Below are positions 1 to 8,018 of a stretch of 24,022 nucleotides of DNA, in pieces. The stretch is from an uncultured Eubacteriales bacterium (lineage in GTDB: Bacteria; Bacillota; Clostridia; Oscillospirales; Acutalibacteraceae). Position 1 is the stretch's first letter; every line of letters begins with the position of its first letter. The notes under the pieces were generated by a model. The model had not been told where the DNA came from. It made no database searches and saw only the letters and a list, made by a program, of their open reading frames with translations. Where the stretch lies: the NCBI GenBank assembly GCA_934486915.1, contig CAKSRC010000022.1, forward strand, positions 1 through 24,022, written 5' to 3'. Position numbers and translations under genes: made by a program.

Positions 1-12
1 TTGATATGATAT

Positions 13-42
13 TATAATAACAGTAATTATTATTGTTATTAT
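13..42 (+). promoter_or_regulatory. Promoter -10 and dyad operator ahead of the PerR-like gene
   Basis: A consensus TATAAT lies at 13-18. It is overlapped by a dyad whose arms are ATAATAACA (14-22) and TGTTATTAT (34-42), with partly complementary inner bases. Fur/PerR proteins bind AT-rich dyads and often repress their own gene, so this is inferred to be the autoregulatory operator. Any -35 box would sit at or before the window edge, so the promoter is incomplete here. Confidence 0.5.
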
Positions 43-59
43 TTTAGGTGAAGTAAATT

Positions 60-446
60 ATGAAAAAACAACATTATAGCAAAAAAAGAGAAGCAATCTT
101 AGATGCTATTCGCTCAACTAAATCCCATCCAACTGCCGATTGGGTATATTTAAAACTTAAACCTTTATACCCTGATCTAAGTTTGGGGACTGTATATCGT
201 AATATATCCGCCTTTAAAAACAATGGTGATATAATTACAGTTTCAAACGTAAACGGTCAAGAAAGATATGACGGCAATACCACACCTCACAGTCATTTTA
301 TATGCACTGAGTGTTCCAGTGTCATCGATATCGACCTTGATATTAATTTTAATAATATTTATGACCAAATTAGGGAAAGATATCAATTGCAGCCGGATCA
401 CCATAACTTGATCTTTTATGGTAAATGCCAAGATTGTTTACGTTAG
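60..446 (+). CDS. perR: Fur-family peroxide-sensing repressor (PerR-like)
   Basis: A 128-residue transcriptional repressor of the Fur family. The N-terminal half is the winged helix (residues about 8-70, with HPTAD at 23-27 and GTVYRN at 43-48). The C-terminal half carries the dimer and metal part: His77 and His79 in HSH for the regulatory metal, and two CxxC pairs, C82/C85 (CTEC) and C123/C126 (CQDC), expected to bind structural zinc. Four cysteines and the downstream rubrerythrin favour PerR over Fur or Zur, although metal specificity cannot be proved by reading. Fur proteins commonly run to about 140-150 residues, so this one is slightly short. A ribosome site AGGTGAAG precedes the ATG. 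The rubrerythrin gene starts 50 bases downstream and is probably both co-transcribed with and controlled by this protein. Confidence 0.85.
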   Translation: MKKQHYSKKREAILDAIRSTKSHPTADWVYLKLKPLYPDLSLGTVYRNISAFKNNGDIITVSNVNGQERYDGNTTPHSHFICTECSSVIDIDLDINFNNIYDQIRERYQLQPDHHNLIFYGKCQDCLR

Positions 447-496
447 ATATTATGCTAAAAAAATAATACTTATTAAAAATTTGGAGGAAATTAATT

Positions 497-1042
497 ATGA
501 AAAAATTTGTATGTACTGTATGCGGTTATATCCACGAAGGAGATCAAGCGCCGGACTTTTGCCCACTATGCAAAGCTCCAAAAGAAAAATTTAACGAAGT
601 AAACGAAGGAACTTCATTTGCTTGTGAACATGAAATAGGTGTCGCAAAAGGTATAGACAAAGAAGTATATGAAGGTCTTGTAGCTAACTTTAACGGCGAA
701 TGCAGCGAAGTTGGTATGTATCTTGCGATGAGCAGACAAGCTGATAGAGAAGGATATCCTGAAGTTGCCGAAGCCTTCAAAAGATATGCTTTAGAAGAAG
801 CAGAACACGCTGCAAAATTCGCAGAACTTTTAGGTGAAATCGTAACTAACAGTACAGAAAAGAACCTAAAAATGAGATCCGATGCCGAAGCAGGCGCTTG
901 TATGGGAAAACTCGATATTGCAAAACGTGCAAAAGAATTAGGCTACGATGCTATACATGATACAGTTCATGAAATGGCAAAAGATGAGGCAAGACACGGT
1001 GCAGGTTTTAAAGGTCTTTTAAATAGATATTTTAACTCCTAA
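497..1042 (+). CDS. Reverse rubrerythrin (rubredoxin domain first)
   Basis: A 181-residue cytoplasmic non-haem iron protein that reduces hydrogen peroxide in anaerobes. The rubredoxin-type iron site comes first (C6/C9 in CTVC and C22/C25 in CPLC). It is followed by a four-helix ferritin-like domain with the diiron motifs EEAEH and DEARH. This order is the reverse of classical rubrerythrin. In Clostridium, reverse rubrerythrins are known PerR targets, and the PerR-like gene directly upstream fits that. The ribosome site TTGGAGG is strong. No separate promoter was evident in the 50-base gap, so read-through from perR is likely. Transcription should stop at the hairpin at 1064-1101. Confidence 0.92.
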   Translation: MKKFVCTVCGYIHEGDQAPDFCPLCKAPKEKFNEVNEGTSFACEHEIGVAKGIDKEVYEGLVANFNGECSEVGMYLAMSRQADREGYPEVAEAFKRYALEEAEHAAKFAELLGEIVTNSTEKNLKMRSDAEAGACMGKLDIAKRAKELGYDAIHDTVHEMAKDEARHGAGFKGLLNRYFNS

Positions 1043-1063
1043 GAGTCCTATATGATCTAATAC

Positions 1064-1101
1064 AAAACCCATGGTACTAAAATTTAAGTACCATGGGTTT
1101 T
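1064..1101. terminator. Two-way terminator between rubrerythrin and folD
   Basis: A perfect 15-bp inverted repeat (arms 1064-1078 and 1087-1101) encloses an 8-base loop. It has A-rich and T-rich flanks, so it can act on both converging transcripts. Confidence 0.9.
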
Positions 1102-1125
1102 TATCTTTTAATTTTATAATAGCAT

Positions 1126-1977
1126 CTATTTCACGTTGTTTTGAAGCTTTGCTGCAGTCACTGTATTTTTTAAAAGCATAGTTATAGTCATTGGTCCAAC
1201 ACCACCTGGAACAGGTGTAATATATGAAACCTTGTCTAATAGATTGTCAAAATCAACATCCCCGCAAAGCTTACCGTTCTCATCGTGATTCATGCCAACA
1301 TCAATTACTATTGCACCCTTTTTAACCATATCTTCAGTTATAAACTTTGGTTTTCCGACTGCAACAACCAAAATATCCGCTGTTTTGCAAACTTCTCTAA
1401 GATTGTTTGTCTTGCTATGGCATATAGTAACAGTACCATTTTTATGAAGTAAAAGCATAGCCATAGGTTTTCCAACTATATTGCTTCGCCCAACAACAAC
1501 ACATTTTTTCCCGCATGGGTCAATATGATATGTCTTAAGAAGCTCCATAATACCTGCAGGCGTACAAGGTAAGAAATCATATTCACCAATCATAATTTTT
1601 CCTACATTTACCGCATGGAATGCATCTACATCTTTTTTAGGGCTTATTGCATTTATAACAGCACTTTCATCTATGTGATCCGGAAGAGGAAGCTGTACCA
1701 ATATTCCATGGATATCCTCTTTTTCATTTAAAACCTTGATTAAGTCTATAAGACTTTCTTGAGTTGTATTTTCAGAAAGTGCATACTCTTCAGAATGAAT
1801 TAAGGCCTTATCGCATGCCTTCTTTTTATTATTGACATAAATCCTGGATGCAGGATCATCCCCAACAATAATCACTGCAAGACCCGGGGCTACTCCCTTG
1901 TGTTTCAGCCTGGCAACCTCTTTTTTAATATTTCCCCTTACCTTTTCGGCGATCGTTTTGCCGTCCATAATAGTCAT
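1126..1977 (-). CDS. folD: Bifunctional methylenetetrahydrofolate dehydrogenase/cyclohydrolase
   Basis: A 283-residue cytoplasmic enzyme of one-carbon metabolism. It interconverts 5,10-methylene-, methenyl- and 10-formyl-tetrahydrofolate with NADP. Family signatures are all present: DVDAFHAVNVGK, PCTPAGIMELL, the dinucleotide-binding GRSNIVGKPMA, DVGMN near the C-terminus and PGGVGPMT. Length is normal for the family. The start is placed at the ATG at 1977 because GAGGAG (1986-1991) lies 8 bases ahead of it. A GTG three codons upstream would overlap that ribosome site. The gene follows lgt on the same strand after 114 bases with no terminator seen, so it may be the last gene of the M16-lgt transcript. 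Confidence 0.95.
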   Translation of the reverse strand: MTIMDGKTIAEKVRGNIKKEVARLKHKGVAPGLAVIIVGDDPASRIYVNNKKKACDKALIHSEEYALSENTTQESLIDLIKVLNEKEDIHGILVQLPLPDHIDESAVINAISPKKDVDAFHAVNVGKIMIGEYDFLPCTPAGIMELLKTYHIDPCGKKCVVVGRSNIVGKPMAMLLLHKNGTVTICHSKTNNLREVCKTADILVVAVGKPKFITEDMVKKGAIVIDVGMNHDENGKLCGDVDFDNLLDKVSYITPVPGGVGPMTITMLLKNTVTAAKLQNNVK

Positions 1978-2091
1978 AGTATCCACTCCTCAATATTATC
2001 TTATTCGTATATATTATTTTTGTTGTGGTTTAAAATTATTGTTTTTCCCCTGTACGTATTAAATGTATTGCTCTCTTTGTGACCTTTGTCG

Positions 2092-2955
2092 TTAGTCCTC
2101 ACCATTGGTTTTCTTACCAATTACTCTATTAACTAAAACACCAACTTTTGAATTTGGATTATACTTACCATGAAAATATACAAGAAATATTGCAGCAACA
2201 ACAACGCATACAATGGCAATAAATTGTGAAATAGGAAAGTTTATAAATGGAATTAATAAACTGTCAACTCTAAGTTGCTCTATAAAAAATCTTCCTAGGC
2301 CATACCATAAGATATACATCAAAAACATTTCGCCATCATATTCCCTATATTTTTTGCTAAACCAATTAAGTAAAAAGAAACCTATAATGCACCAAATTGA
2401 TTCATATAAAAAGCATGGATGAACGGAACCTTCGGTTATGTATACGGTATTTTCACTCATCATTCCCCATGGAAGATCAGTTGGTCCTCCAAAAGCTTCT
2501 TGATTGACAAAATTCCCCCATCTTCCAATAGCTTGACCAATTAAAAATGAAATTGATGCCAAGTCTAGGCAAGCTAAAACATTCATCTTGCGATACCTTG
2601 CCATAAGTCCTCCACCCAAAAGGCCAAAGATTATTCCACCGTATATAGCAAGTCCACCCTCGTGCAAATAAAAGACACTCATAGGATTTTTTATGTAGGC
2701 ATCCCCGGGGAAAAACAATACATAAAAGAGTCTTGCCCCTATGATGCCGCAAATTAAGCCAACAATTACGCAGTCAATGAACTTATCACTGTCAACCCTA
2801 AAACGCTTTGCATTAAATATAGCATATAAAAATGCAAGTACAAAAGCCGATGATAATATAACTCCATACCAATATATATTAAAATTACCAATACTAAACG
2901 CTACGGGGTTAACATAAAAACTTAAATTAAGCTTAGGAAACTCTACAAAATACAT
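2092..2955 (-). CDS. lgt: Prolipoprotein diacylglyceryl transferase
   Basis: A 287-residue polytopic membrane enzyme that moves diacylglycerol from phosphatidylglycerol to the lipobox cysteine of prolipoproteins, the first step of lipoprotein maturation. The diagnostic signature GRWGNFVNQEAFGG is present. So are the early WYGVIL segment and a late YGLGRFFIEQLR segment, and about seven hydrophobic helices can be drawn. The ATG at 2955 is chosen because it follows the stop of the upstream M16 gene by one base and has GAGG a suitable distance ahead. A GTG at 2973 would overlap that gene. Tight spacing indicates translational coupling in one operon. Confidence 0.95.
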   Translation of the reverse strand: MYFVEFPKLNLSFYVNPVAFSIGNFNIYWYGVILSSAFVLAFLYAIFNAKRFRVDSDKFIDCVIVGLICGIIGARLFYVLFFPGDAYIKNPMSVFYLHEGGLAIYGGIIFGLLGGGLMARYRKMNVLACLDLASISFLIGQAIGRWGNFVNQEAFGGPTDLPWGMMSENTVYITEGSVHPCFLYESIWCIIGFFLLNWFSKKYREYDGEMFLMYILWYGLGRFFIEQLRVDSLLIPFINFPISQFIAIVCVVVAAIFLVYFHGKYNPNSKVGVLVNRVIGKKTNGED

Positions 2956-2956
2956 A

Positions 2957-4255
2957 CTACTTTTCCTCGTCACTGCCCTTTATAGGTGATACTACTGATA
3001 AAGCTGAGTTTCCTGATATTAGCTCATCTTCAAGCCTTTTTAAGACATCTTCAAGTTTAGCGTTAACAATTTCGTCTATATATTCAAAAAGTTCTCTCGA
3101 CGAAAAATGGAAGCTAATCAAGTTATTAGCTATATCGCCAGTTTTGTTAAGAGCTGATATAGTTTTTCCATAAACAGCTTTTTTGGCAATTTCAAAAATC
3201 TCTTTATCTATGCCTTCTTTATGAATCCTAACGGCCTCTTCTCTTATTAACTTAGCAGCTAAATCAGGATCCTTTGATTCGCCGGCAAAAATAATTGAAG
3301 CATATCCCGGCCCCTCGAAATATTCATAAGAAAATGATGAAGTATTGATAAGTTCTTTTTTAAGCAAGTCCTTATAAAGAGGTGAAATCTTAGAGGCCAT
3401 ACATTCAAGCAATATATCAGTCAAGGCGATGTCCTTAGTGCTTAACCTTGAATTTCCTACTTTCTCCTTAAATCCCAATTGAAATATTGGGGCAGAAATC
3501 TCAAAATGTTGTTCTACTCTATCTTTAAATACAGTTTCAGGCTCATTAGGTAAAATAGTCTCAGTATCTACTTTTTGTTCATCTTTTAGATTTTTCTCTA
3601 TAAAATCCAATGTTTTACTTACATCAACATCGCCGACTATACATATTGCCATATTGCTCAAGTTATAAAAGCTGTTGTAGCACTGATATAGCTTTTTGTC
3701 AGTAATTTGTGCAATCGACTCAACTGTACCCGCAATATCGACTCTTACGGGGTGATTATGATAAAGCGCACCAAGAAGATTAAACATAACCCTCCACTCG
3801 GGTTCATCTTCATACATTTTTATTTCTTGAGCAATAATTCCTTGTTCCTTTTGGACAGTTTGCTCCGTGAAATATGCCGTTTGAACTAAGTCCATCAATA
3901 TTTTTAGAGATTCATAGAAATTTTCGGAACATGAAAATAAATAGCAAGTTTTGTCAAAAGAAGTATACGCGTTTGCAGATGCACCCGTCTTAGCATATTT
4001 AAAAAATGCATCGCCGTCTTCGCTTTCAAACATCTTATGTTCCAAATAATGGGCAATTCCATCAGGAGAAACAATTATATCATCACTTCCACCCGTCTTA
4101 AACCTAGTATTAATAGATCCATAATTAGTTCCAAATATAGCATAAGTTGAAGAGAAATCCTTTTTAGGATAAATATAAATATTAAGACCCGAGGAATGGA
4201 CTGCCCTTACATATTCATCATCTATAACTACACTTTTTATTGTTTCAATTTTCAT
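2957..4255 (-). CDS. M16-family zinc peptidase, catalytic partner (YmfH-like)
   Basis: A 432-residue insulinase/processing-peptidase-like protein. The inverted zinc motif HYLEH is at residues 69-73, with the expected downstream ligand in the QEIKMYEDEP segment (Glu144 is the likely third ligand). M16 folds pair two half-domains, here about 20-220 and 230-420. The neighbour immediately upstream is a second M16 protein without the zinc motif, ending 2 bases before this start. That matches the YmfF/YmfH-type pairs of Firmicutes, in which one subunit is catalytic and the other is not. No signal peptide is visible, so it probably acts in the cytoplasm. The natural substrate is not known from the sequence. 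Confidence 0.88.
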   Translation of the reverse strand: MKIETIKSVVIDDEYVRAVHSSGLNIYIYPKKDFSSTYAIFGTNYGSINTRFKTGGSDDIIVSPDGIAHYLEHKMFESEDGDAFFKYAKTGASANAYTSFDKTCYLFSCSENFYESLKILMDLVQTAYFTEQTVQKEQGIIAQEIKMYEDEPEWRVMFNLLGALYHNHPVRVDIAGTVESIAQITDKKLYQCYNSFYNLSNMAICIVGDVDVSKTLDFIEKNLKDEQKVDTETILPNEPETVFKDRVEQHFEISAPIFQLGFKEKVGNSRLSTKDIALTDILLECMASKISPLYKDLLKKELINTSSFSYEYFEGPGYASIIFAGESKDPDLAAKLIREEAVRIHKEGIDKEIFEIAKKAVYGKTISALNKTGDIANNLISFHFSSRELFEYIDEIVNAKLEDVLKRLEDELISGNSALSVVSPIKGSDEEK

Positions 4256-4257
4256 GA

Positions 4258-5526
4258 TTAAGCATCCTCTCCTCTTAAAATATATATAGTATCTAATGTT
4301 ACGCAGTTTGCCGCATCTATTATCTCTTGTTTGGTAATCTTCCTTAATTTATCACAAACTTCCTCAACCGTTAAAATATCGTCATCAAAAGACTGAGATA
4401 TATAGAAATTTTCTATTGACGAAAGTGAGTCGCTGCTTGTTTTATATAAATTAATTAAACTTTTTTGAGCTGATTCAATCTCTTCTTGGCTGATTTTTCC
4501 CGCTTTCATTTCCCTTAACTGATTTAGAATCTCAGCTTTGGCTTGTTCAATGTTTTCACTTTCTACGCCACTTTGCACAAGTATTATACTCTTATTTTTA
4601 TCATAAGTTGCGGAGCAATAGTAACACAAGCTTAACTTTTCACGTACATTTAAAAACAGCTTGGAGCTTGGTGTCCCGCCAAATATTGCAGTCATAAGTC
4701 TATTTTCTAAAGATTTACCCTCTTTAAAGTCGACCCTAAATCCCATAACGAGCTTACATTGTGTTACTTCCATAGTATCATTGTATTCATGTATGCCGTT
4801 TGCTTCAACAATCTTGGTAACCGGACTTTCTATATACTTTCTGTCTACATTTTCAAAAGCTCTTTCAAAAATATCCTTAGTAGACAGGAAGTTAGAGTCT
4901 CCTATCTGGACAATCTCAACCCTTGCATTCTTAAGGCACCTTTGCCAAGCAATATATAAATCCTTCGGTTTGATTTTTTTAATAATATCGGCACTGCCGT
5001 ATTTATTTACACAAAAAGGTTCACCTTTACACATAAGCTCCTCGCATCTAAGCTTTGCAAAATACCTTTTATCATTGTATTCGGCTTCCATTTTTTCTAA
5101 GAGCTCACGCTTTTGTTCTAAAAGGGCATCTTTAGAAAAATAACCCTCTTCATCTAAATATGGTCTAAACACAAGTTCGCACAATAGATTTGAAATTTTC
5201 TTCGACATTTCCTCATTAGATACGGCAAATCGGTCCTTAATACCGGTAATGGATATTGTAAGAGCATGAGCCTCTCCAAGCTTAAATACATAAGATGACA
5301 ATTTAGCTCCATAAAGCTTTGCAAGCTCTTTGTCAAGCTCTAAAAAGCCCGGGTACTTTTGGCACTGCCTTTTAAGCATACTTGAAAGTACAAAATTATA
5401 TGACGCAGTCTTTTCGTCAAGTGGCAGAAAAAATGTAATTGAAATTTTTTCAGTTTTAAACTTATCACTATCAATATATATTAAATCGACACCATTACAA
5501 ATACTGGATTTTTTAAAGTAGCTCAT
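4258..5526 (-). CDS. M16-family peptidase-like protein, non-catalytic partner (YmfF-like)
   Basis: A 422-residue protein with the M16 fold but no HxxEH motif in the expected N-terminal place. It begins with a hydrophobic strand pattern and a FVLSSMLKRQCQKYPG segment where active members carry the zinc helix. The C-terminal half keeps the family-typical GGTPSSKLFLNVREKLSLCYY region (about residues 285-305, with the NVREKLSLCYY core), used in substrate binding in M16 enzymes. It is the first gene of the operon and lies 2 bases ahead of the catalytic M16 gene, so a heterodimer is inferred. The ribosome site is CGAGGAGC and a promoter lies at 5570-5597. Confidence 0.85.
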   Translation of the reverse strand: MSYFKKSSICNGVDLIYIDSDKFKTEKISITFFLPLDEKTASYNFVLSSMLKRQCQKYPGFLELDKELAKLYGAKLSSYVFKLGEAHALTISITGIKDRFAVSNEEMSKKISNLLCELVFRPYLDEEGYFSKDALLEQKRELLEKMEAEYNDKRYFAKLRCEELMCKGEPFCVNKYGSADIIKKIKPKDLYIAWQRCLKNARVEIVQIGDSNFLSTKDIFERAFENVDRKYIESPVTKIVEANGIHEYNDTMEVTQCKLVMGFRVDFKEGKSLENRLMTAIFGGTPSSKLFLNVREKLSLCYYCSATYDKNKSIILVQSGVESENIEQAKAEILNQLREMKAGKISQEEIESAQKSLINLYKTSSDSLSSIENFYISQSFDDDILTVEEVCDKLRKITKQEIIDAANCVTLDTIYILRGEDA

Positions 5527-5569
5527 AGTTCTAGCTCCTCGTTCCTATATAATATATTAATCACGATAT

Positions 5570-5597
5570 ATTATACCATAATTCAATAAAAAAACAA
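5570..5597 (-). promoter_or_regulatory. Candidate promoter for the M16-lgt(-folD) operon
   Basis: On the minus strand, TTGTTT (5592-5597) and a consensus TATAAT (5570-5575) are separated by 16 bases. They lie about 45 bases upstream of the first M16 start. Confidence 0.45.
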
Positions 5598-5762
5598 TGT
5601 ATAAAAGAAAACTTTCAAATGAAACAGTTCATATTTAGGTCCTAAATAAAAGCCTATTTAATAGCTGATATTAGTATATGCTATATTATTTAAATTAGTT
5701 TCAACCACAAAGTCATACACTGTTGAATAAACCTAAATACCCTGCAAATATTAATATTGGTG

Positions 5763-6153
5763 ATGCTTTATAAGAAGATTCAAACAAGATCTCACAATTT
5801 TTACTCTTAGTGGATTTTGTTATTGCCTAATAGAGATTTTATGGAGAAGATACACCCATTGGACCATGCTTATAACGGGCGGACTGTGTTTTTTAATTTT
5901 GTTTAGAATCTATAGCCGATTAAAAAACATGATATTATGGAAAAAATGTGTAATAGGTTCTGCAGTCATCACGGTAATCGAATTTATCTCAGGATGTATT
6001 GTAAACCTATGGCTTAAAATGAATGTTTGGGATTATTCGTCCATTCCATTGAACGTATTAGGTCAAATTTGCCTTTTGTATACCTTTTTGTGGGGATTTT
6101 TGTCTATCCCCATATCATATCTTTCAAATAAGATCCAAAAGTACTGCAATTAG
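5763..6153 (+). pseudogene. Putative ABC-transporter type IV (CmpB-like, PF06541) membrane protein with a broken start
   Basis: From the ATG at 5866 there is a 95-residue ORF, but the same frame is open back to 5764. It reads into a typical family N-terminus (LIEILWRRYTHW before the first in-frame Met). The rest is also typical: a glycine-rich first helix, IEFISGCIVN, NVWDYSSIPLN and LGQICLLYTFLWG. No ATG, GTG or TTG exists in that frame between the stop at 5761 and 5866. An ATG at 5763 lies in the neighbouring frame, and removal of one T from the run of five at 5798-5802 would join it to the gene. It is therefore probably a frameshifted gene, or one with a mutated start. A sequencing error in the T run is the main alternative. 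Family function is not established. Confidence 0.6.
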
Positions 6154-6196
6154 ATATTATACATTCGCATAACAAACTCCACTCCAATTAAACAAC

Positions 6197-6234
6197 AAAA
6201 TGAGGTATCGTCCTTGACTTTGATACCTCATTTT
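6197..6234. terminator. Two-way terminator between the CmpB-like gene and the CNNM gene
   Basis: A perfect 13-bp inverted repeat (6197-6209 and 6222-6234) encloses a 12-base loop and is flanked by A-rich and T-rich tracts. It serves both converging transcripts. Confidence 0.88.
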
Positions 6235-6249
6235 TATTATTACATAATT

Positions 6250-7578
6250 TTAGCTTTGAGAATTGGGAGCGGATTTAGGAATATTCTTTTCTATAAGTAT
6301 AGTGGATATTCGATGTTCATTCATCTCTTCAACCGTAAATGTTATCCCTTTGATTATAATGGACGGATTTTCATCTTCCCTTGGTATCCTTCCTAAATAA
6401 TCGATAACTAATCCTCCTATTGTATCATATTCACCATCAGGAAGAGTTATACCTAATATATGTGAAATTTCATCTATAGGAGTCGTTCCTTCAACGGTAA
6501 AGGAATTATCACTTACCTTGGTTATCTCTTCTCTTTCATTGTCGTACTCATCTTGGATATTTCCCACAATTTCCTCAAGAAGATCCTCCATTGTAACTAT
6601 GCCCTCAGTTCCGCCATATTCGTCAACTATTATGGCAATTTGAGTTTTGGAATTAGTCATTTGAGCAAAGACCTCATCACATCTTTGGGATTTTGGCACA
6701 AACATGGCCTTTCTCATTATATCTTCTATTTTAGGGATGTTTTGAGGCTCCAAGAAAACATATTTAAGCAAGTCCTTAGCATAAACTATTCCTACTATTT
6801 TATCCAAATCCTCTTCATAAACAGGTATTCTTGAATATCCCATAGCATTAGAAAGTTTAGCAGCTTCCTTTATGCTTGAGTGTTTCTCAACTGCCACAAC
6901 ATCCGTCCTATGTGTCATAACCTCTGTTACAATCGTATTATTAAAATCAAATATATTGTTAATCATTTCTTTTTCGTTGGTTTCTATAACTCCTTTTTCT
7001 TTTCCCACATCAATAAGCATACGGATTTCTTCTTCCGTCACATTTTCTTCAGATGCAGCAGGGTCAAATCCCAAAAATCTAACAACTAAGTTAGTAGAAG
7101 CCGATAAAAGTTTTATAAATGGACTAAATACATTGGCGACCGCTTGTATTATCCCAACAACTTTAAATGATATTTCTTCGGCCCTTTGCGTAGCTATCTT
7201 TTTAGGAACAAGTTCACCTAAAACCAAAGAAAAATACGAGAGGATTAAAGTTATGATAACTGTAGATATACCCATTATAACAGATTCTGAAAAAGGTAAA
7301 AATTGAAGCCATTCAGCCAACATGCCTGCAAAGCTTTGAGAGGCTGAAGCCGATGTTAAAAATCCCGAAAGAGTAACACCTACTTGGATAGTCGCAAAAA
7401 ACTTACTTGAATTAGAAGTAAGCTTAACTATCTTTTTAGCTTGCTTATCACCCTTTTTAGCTAAAATATTTATCTTATTATCGTTAATAGTTATAAGTGC
7501 TATCTCAGACATAGCGAAAAAGGCATTTACCAAAACTAAAACCAAAAGTATAAGCAATTGTACAATTACATTCTCCAT
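6250..7578 (-). CDS. CNNM/HlyC-CorC family membrane protein with CBS pair
   Basis: A 442-residue integral membrane protein. Residues about 5-170 form the CNNM (DUF21) transmembrane domain, with the conserved GVTLSGFLTSASA and LGELVPKK segments. A CBS pair follows at about 215-345, beginning EVMTHRTDVVAV and including DEYGGTEGIVTMEDLLEE. A CorC_HlyC domain lies at about 350-430. Length and order are normal for the family. Such proteins are implicated in magnesium or other divalent cation export and homeostasis, with the CBS part as a nucleotide sensor. The historical name 'hemolysin' is not supported by anything here. It is a single-gene unit with its own promoter at 7620-7648. Confidence 0.9.
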   Translation of the reverse strand: MENVIVQLLILLVLVLVNAFFAMSEIALITINDNKINILAKKGDKQAKKIVKLTSNSSKFFATIQVGVTLSGFLTSASASQSFAGMLAEWLQFLPFSESVIMGISTVIITLILSYFSLVLGELVPKKIATQRAEEISFKVVGIIQAVANVFSPFIKLLSASTNLVVRFLGFDPAASEENVTEEEIRMLIDVGKEKGVIETNEKEMINNIFDFNNTIVTEVMTHRTDVVAVEKHSSIKEAAKLSNAMGYSRIPVYEEDLDKIVGIVYAKDLLKYVFLEPQNIPKIEDIMRKAMFVPKSQRCDEVFAQMTNSKTQIAIIVDEYGGTEGIVTMEDLLEEIVGNIQDEYDNEREEITKVSDNSFTVEGTTPIDEISHILGITLPDGEYDTIGGLVIDYLGRIPREDENPSIIIKGITFTVEEMNEHRISTILIEKNIPKSAPNSQS

Positions 7579-7619
7579 AAAAGTCTTATAGCATCCCCTT
7601 TTATCTATAATATGTTTAT

Positions 7620-7648
7620 ATTCTAAAATAAAAAAGAATTCATGTCAA
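7620..7648 (-). promoter_or_regulatory. Strong sigma-A-type promoter for the CNNM gene
   Basis: On the minus strand a consensus TTGACA (7643-7648) is followed after 17 bases by TAGAAT (7620-7625), which differs from consensus by one base. It sits 42 bases upstream of the start codon. Confidence 0.75.
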
Positions 7649-7935
7649 ATTTTATATTTATGAGCACATTCTACATTTTTCAAACTATTTGTGTGATATT
7701 TTCACAATATACAATTAGTAATATCGTTTTATCTACCCCAATTGTTGAAAACCCTGTTGAAAAGGTTAATAACTTTTATATATATGCCCATAACTTCTAA
7801 CTTTAGAATATTCAACAATATTCACTTTTTTATTTATTCAAAAACTTTTAGTATTAAGCGACTTGTCAACCAATTAAAAAATAATTTTTACATAAAAAAA
7901 TTACATACAAAATCGCCGCAATTTCACCTAAAATC
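7649..7935. other. Intergenic region between divergent promoters, with TGTTGAAAA repeats
   Basis: This is AT-rich DNA with no convincing coding sequence. It holds two copies of the string GTTGAAAA about 12 bases apart (near 7744 and 7755), an inverted copy (TTCAACAA) near 7809, and a TTATCTACCCC string at about 7730. On the minus strand the group resembles degenerate DnaA-type boxes. A partial dyad, TTGTG and CACAA, lies near 7690-7707. Confidence 0.4.
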
Positions 7936-7964
7936 TTGCGTTATTAACATTTTTAACATATAAT
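7936..7964 (+). promoter_or_regulatory. Promoter for the 8019-10584 operon
   Basis: TTGCGT (7936-7941), a 17-base spacer and a consensus TATAAT (7959-7964) lie about 50 bases ahead of the GTG start at 8019. The short leader leaves no room for a riboswitch. Confidence 0.65.
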
Positions 7965-8018
7965 AAAAGGCATAAATATTTATTATATTCTAAAATTTAC
8001 TAAAGGGAGTGTTGTCGT

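Noticed and set aside
4661..5143. Long open frame on the plus strand opposite the first M16 gene
   Set aside because: It is the complementary shadow of the M16 coding sequence, with no ribosome site and no family-like motifs. The same applies to 6872-7306 opposite the CNNM gene and 23168-23560 opposite nfnB.
5633..5647. Short palindrome ATTTAGG-T-CCTAAAT upstream of the M16 operon
   Set aside because: Seven-base arms in very AT-rich DNA can arise by chance. It lies upstream of the candidate promoter and is not clearly tied to any gene.
7742..7963. A 73-residue reading frame in the intergenic region
   Set aside because: It has a TTG start with no ribosome site, and low-complexity Phe/Lys/Asn composition as expected from random AT-rich DNA. 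It also runs through the promoter at 7936-7964.
7965..8018. FMN riboswitch ahead of the operon containing the RibU-like gene
   Set aside because: The leader after the promoter is only about 50 bases and lacks the conserved FMN-box strings. The other gaps in the operon are 33 and 19 bases.
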